Of a DNA stretch of 64,000 nucleotides, positions 61,813 through 64,000 are shown piece by piece. Below the pieces are notes generated by a model. The model was given only the letters and a program-made list of their open reading frames with translations, was not told where the DNA came from and searched no databases. Within the stretch, counting starts at the first letter, position 1. Each line of letters opens with the position of its first letter. The translations under genes were made by a program, and so were the position numbers. The DNA is from Lachnospiraceae bacterium (GTDB taxonomy: Bacteria > Bacillota > Clostridia > Lachnospirales > Lachnospiraceae): contig CAJTDK010000011.1 in the NCBI GenBank assembly GCA_910575105.1, positions 1 to 64,000 on the forward strand. The letters are read 5' to 3'.

Positions 61813-62664
61813 ATGAAAAAAATGACCAATGAAGAACTACAGGCTCTGGCCGCCAAGGCCGCAGCCGGAGACAAAAAGGCGCTCGAAACGCTTATTCTAA
61901 GTGTACAGGACACCGTATTCAACCTGTCCCTGCGGATGCTTGGAACATTTGCGGACGCGGAGGACGCTGCGCAGGATATCCTGCTCAAAATGATCACGCA
62001 TCTGTCGTCTTTCCGGGGCGACAGCGCCTTTACCACATGGGTATTCAGCATCGCTGTCAATCATCTGAAAAATTATCAAAAGCATATGTTCGCCCACCGT
62101 CCGCTGAGCTTTGAGTTTTACGGAGAGGACATCGAACATGCCCGGATACAGGATGTTCCGGATCTGACGCAGGGTGTGGACAGGGATATTCTGGCGGAGG
62201 AGCTTAAGATGTCCTGTACCAACGTGATGCTGCAATGCCTTGATGCAGAGAGCAGATGCATCTTCATTCTGGGGACGATGTTCAAGATCGACAGCCGCAT
62301 TGCCGGGGAGATTCTTGAGATAAGCCCGGAAAGCTACCGCCAGCGGCTTTCCCGGACACGAAAGAAGATGGCCGGCTTCCTCAGTCAGTACTGCGGGGAA
62401 TACGGAGACGGCAGATGCAGATGCAAAGACCGGGTGAATTACGCGGTGCAGTGCCGCCGGATAGACCCGCTTAAGCCGGATTATACGAATGCCGCGGAAA
62501 TTCCTTTTGAGACGATGCTGGATGTAAAAAATGCCATGGAGGACATGGATGGCCTTTCACAGGATTTTTCCTTCTTAAAGCCCTATGAATCTCCTGAACG
62601 CACAAAGCTTTTCTTAGCAAAGATCCTGGATTCCGCACAGTTTTCTGTCATTAAAAATTCATAA
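61813..62664 (+). CDS. ECF-type RNA polymerase sigma factor with C-terminal extension
   Basis: 283 aa. Sigma-2 region (~25-95: DTVFNLSLRMLGTFADAEDA, DILLKMITHLSSFRGDSAFT, WVFSIAVNHLKNY) and sigma-4 region (~140-190: CLDAESRCIFILGTMFKIDS, EILEISPESYRQRLSRTRKK). About 90 additional residues follow, starting with a Cys cluster (CGEYGDGRCRCKDRVNYAVQC). Such tails can sense or replace an anti-sigma factor; none is encoded nearby. ATG 61813 with AGGAGGT; the next gene starts 12 bp after its end. Confidence 0.85.
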   Translation: MKKMTNEELQALAAKAAAGDKKALETLILSVQDTVFNLSLRMLGTFADAEDAAQDILLKMITHLSSFRGDSAFTTWVFSIAVNHLKNYQKHMFAHRPLSFEFYGEDIEHARIQDVPDLTQGVDRDILAEELKMSCTNVMLQCLDAESRCIFILGTMFKIDSRIAGEILEISPESYRQRLSRTRKKMAGFLSQYCGEYGDGRCRCKDRVNYAVQCRRIDPLKPDYTNAAEIPFETMLDVKNAMEDMDGLSQDFSFLKPYESPERTKLFLAKILDSAQFSVIKNS

Positions 62665-62676
62665 AGGAGACAACTT

Positions 62677-63360
62677 ATGGACACACCGTTGATTCTAAAT
62701 TATCTGTCAGATTTGAGTAAAAACAACAACAGGGAATGGTATCACGCCAACAAAGATGCGTTCAAAACAGCCAATACCGAATTTGAACGCCTGCTCAAGG
62801 CACTGATGCTGGAAATCGGAACCTTTGACAGCAGTATTTTACGGAATGACCCGAAAGAGCTTACCTTTAAGATTGTGAGGGATACCCGTTTCAGCCATGA
62901 CAAATCCCCTTATAACCCCGCTTTCCGCGCTCACATCTCCGCTAAGGGAAAGCTGCCCGTCCCTGTCGGGTATTACCTGATGATAAAGCCAGAAGGCCAT
63001 TCATTTTTAGGCGGCGGCCTGTTCGCGGATATGTTTAAAGACGCCACGTCGATGGTCCGGGATTATATTTCCAGGAACGGACAGGAATGGGAACGGATCA
63101 TTCATGCGCCGGAGTTTGAACAGTACTTTACCGTACAGGGAACGGCATTAAAGAAGGTTCCTGCAGGTTATGATAAAGAGCATCCCCAGGCTGAATACTT
63201 AAAGTTTAAGAGCTGGTACCTCGAATATCCTCTGAACGACGATGAGCTGTATGATGCCAATGCATTTGTCACAAAAGCGGCAGAGATCTTCCAGGTGATG
63301 AAGCCCTTTAATGACTATCTCAACAAAGCGCTCTTGGGATTTGAAATGCCAAAAAGGTAA
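62677..63360 (+). CDS. DUF2461 (TIGR02453) family protein
   Basis: 227 aa. Family hallmarks: YLSDLSKNNNREWYHANKDA, FKIVRDTRFSHDKSPYNPAF and HISAKGK, GYYLMIKPEGHSFLGGGLF. The function of the family is unknown. AAAGGAGA precedes the ATG. Probably co-transcribed with the sigma factor gene and perhaps part of its regulon. Confidence 0.92.
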   Translation: MDTPLILNYLSDLSKNNNREWYHANKDAFKTANTEFERLLKALMLEIGTFDSSILRNDPKELTFKIVRDTRFSHDKSPYNPAFRAHISAKGKLPVPVGYYLMIKPEGHSFLGGGLFADMFKDATSMVRDYISRNGQEWERIIHAPEFEQYFTVQGTALKKVPAGYDKEHPQAEYLKFKSWYLEYPLNDDELYDANAFVTKAAEIFQVMKPFNDYLNKALLGFEMPKR

Positions 63361-63404
63361 GCAAAATGGCACAAAATGACGCCTTATGGCGCCGTCTTCA
63401 CACC

Positions 63405-63450
63405 AAAAAAGCACCCGCCGGACAATTTCATGTCCAACGGGTACTTTTTT
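63405..63450. terminator. bidirectional intrinsic terminator
   Basis: AAAAAAGCACCCGCCGGAC pairs with GTCCAACGGGTACTTTTTT around a short loop, giving A- and T-runs on both sides. It serves both DUF2461 (plus) and the SASP gene (minus). Confidence 0.85.
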
Positions 63451-63457
63451 TCACATG

Positions 63458-63664
63458 TTATTTACCAGCCATCTGCTTTTCCTGCTGCTCGATCATTTTC
63501 TTAACCATATATCCGCCTACAGAACCATTCTGTCTGGATGTCAGGTCTCCGTTGTAACCGTCAGATAACGGTACTCCAAGTTCGCTTGCAACCTCATATT
63601 TGAATTTGTCAAGTGCGCCCTTTGCTTCAGGTACGGCTGTTCTGTTAGATGAACGATTTGCCAT
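63458..63664 (-). CDS. alpha/beta-type small acid-soluble spore protein
   Basis: 68 aa. Contains the SASP motifs: ALDKFKYEVASELGV with the germination-protease cleavage context (KYEVASE) and GYNGDLTSRQNGSVGGYMVKKMIE. Coats and protects spore DNA, and is degraded at germination. AAGGAGGAG precedes the ATG. Transcription from a forespore sigma-G promoter is expected; I could not assign one. Confidence 0.96.
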   Translation of the reverse strand: MANRSSNRTAVPEAKGALDKFKYEVASELGVPLSDGYNGDLTSRQNGSVGGYMVKKMIEQQEKQMAGK

Positions 63665-63730
63665 TTTACTCTCCTCCTTTTTGTAACTTTGTAACCTTTT
63701 GTTTTGTTACAACCATAGTATATGGAGGAA

Positions 63731-64000
63731 TCAGATTATTACACTAGAAGGTTCTTCATATTTTGGAAGTTTTTTCAACCATTCATGATCCGTATTTAAA
63801 AGCCAGTCCGCCGCCTCATTGGCCTGCTTGAGTATCTTCGCGTCCTGATACACATCCGCGATTTTAAAATTCATCAGCCCGCTCTGGCGGATGCCGAACA
63901 GATCTCCCGGCCCCCTAAGCCTCAGATCCTCGCTGGCAATCTTAAATCCGTCATTGGTCTGATTTAAGATCTCCAGGCGCTCTCTCGTCTCCTTCGCCTT
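63731..64000 (-). CDS. recG: ATP-dependent DNA helicase RecG, C-terminal 89 residues (partial)
   Basis: Open reading from the window edge to TGA 63731-63733. Reads TRERLEILNQTNDGFKIASE, DLRLRGPGDLFGIRQSG and LMNFKIADVYQDAKILKQA, which is the end of RecG including the conserved LRGPGDxxGxRQSG. The 5' part is outside the window. RecG remodels stalled replication forks. In relatives recG leads directly into rsmD and coaD. Confidence 0.93.
   Translation of the reverse strand, partial: KAKETRERLEILNQTNDGFKIASEDLRLRGPGDLFGIRQSGLMNFKIADVYQDAKILKQANEAADWLLNTDHEWLKKLPKYEEPSSVII

Overview
The window reads as a chromosomal segment of an anaerobic, spore-forming Firmicute, most likely a gut Lachnospiraceae species. 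The reasons are a complete spoIIIA operon (AA to AH), spo0A, spoIVB, ylbJ and an alpha/beta-type SASP, together with an [FeFe] hydrogenase-family protein, HdrABC/Flx-type electron-transfer proteins and Clostridia-style gene order. Most genes lie on the minus strand. No rRNA, tRNA, CRISPR array or intact insertion sequence was found.

Layout. 0.1-4.9 kb: two secreted proteins (a CAP-domain protein with Ig-like repeats and a GH25 lysozyme), separated by about 1.1 kb of palindrome-rich non-coding DNA. 5.1-6.6 kb: a group-B-like [FeFe] hydrogenase-family protein, followed by a decayed toxin-antitoxin pair. 7.2-12.4 kb: metF, a stand-alone methionine synthase activation-domain protein, a short metH and asnA, apparently one operon. 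12.7-25.3 kb: glgA, then the conserved block spo0A, spoIVB, recN, argR, nadK, tlyA, dxs, ispA, xseB, xseA, nusB and an Asp23 protein. 25.3-26.9 kb: prfC. 27.1-27.3 kb: a Uma2-type nuclease relic. 27.4-32.6 kb: spoIIIAH to spoIIIAA. 32.8-34.9 kb: pnp. 35.2-37.9 kb: a chimeric gene relic, a flavodoxin/SCP2-like/membrane fusion protein and its PadR regulator.

38.0-51.1 kb is the most interesting region. A probable 12.8-kb operon encodes an LDH-fold dehydrogenase with the malate-type specificity residue, HdrB, HdrC, HdrA, FlxD-, FlxC-, FlxB- and FlxA-like proteins, a fumarate reductase iron-sulfur subunit and flavoprotein with no membrane anchor, class I fumarase (two subunits) and an AspT-type dicarboxylate/amino-acid exchanger. 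Read in order, this is malate, then fumarate, then succinate, with an NADH-oxidising, potentially flavin-bifurcating electron-input module beside it. A Rex-like operator overlaps the predicted promoter. I propose a soluble NADH-dependent fumarate reductase that also reduces ferredoxin; the coupling is inferred, not shown.

51.3-54.1 kb holds ylbJ, a coiled-coil protein, coaD and rsmD. 54.2-63.4 kb looks like an accessory island between rsmD and SASP/recG. It contains a leucine-rich-repeat protein with about 20 tandem hexapeptides, a PadR/HAAS-domain membrane protein pair, a broken gene beside a membrane diguanylate cyclase, an ECF-type sigma factor, a DUF2461 protein, and relics of an M3 peptidase and a dCMP deaminase. 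The window ends inside recG. Two copies of a ~167-bp palindromic element (43.3 and 57.3 kb) carry compensatory changes in the stem, and one supplies the stop codon of the FlxA-like gene.
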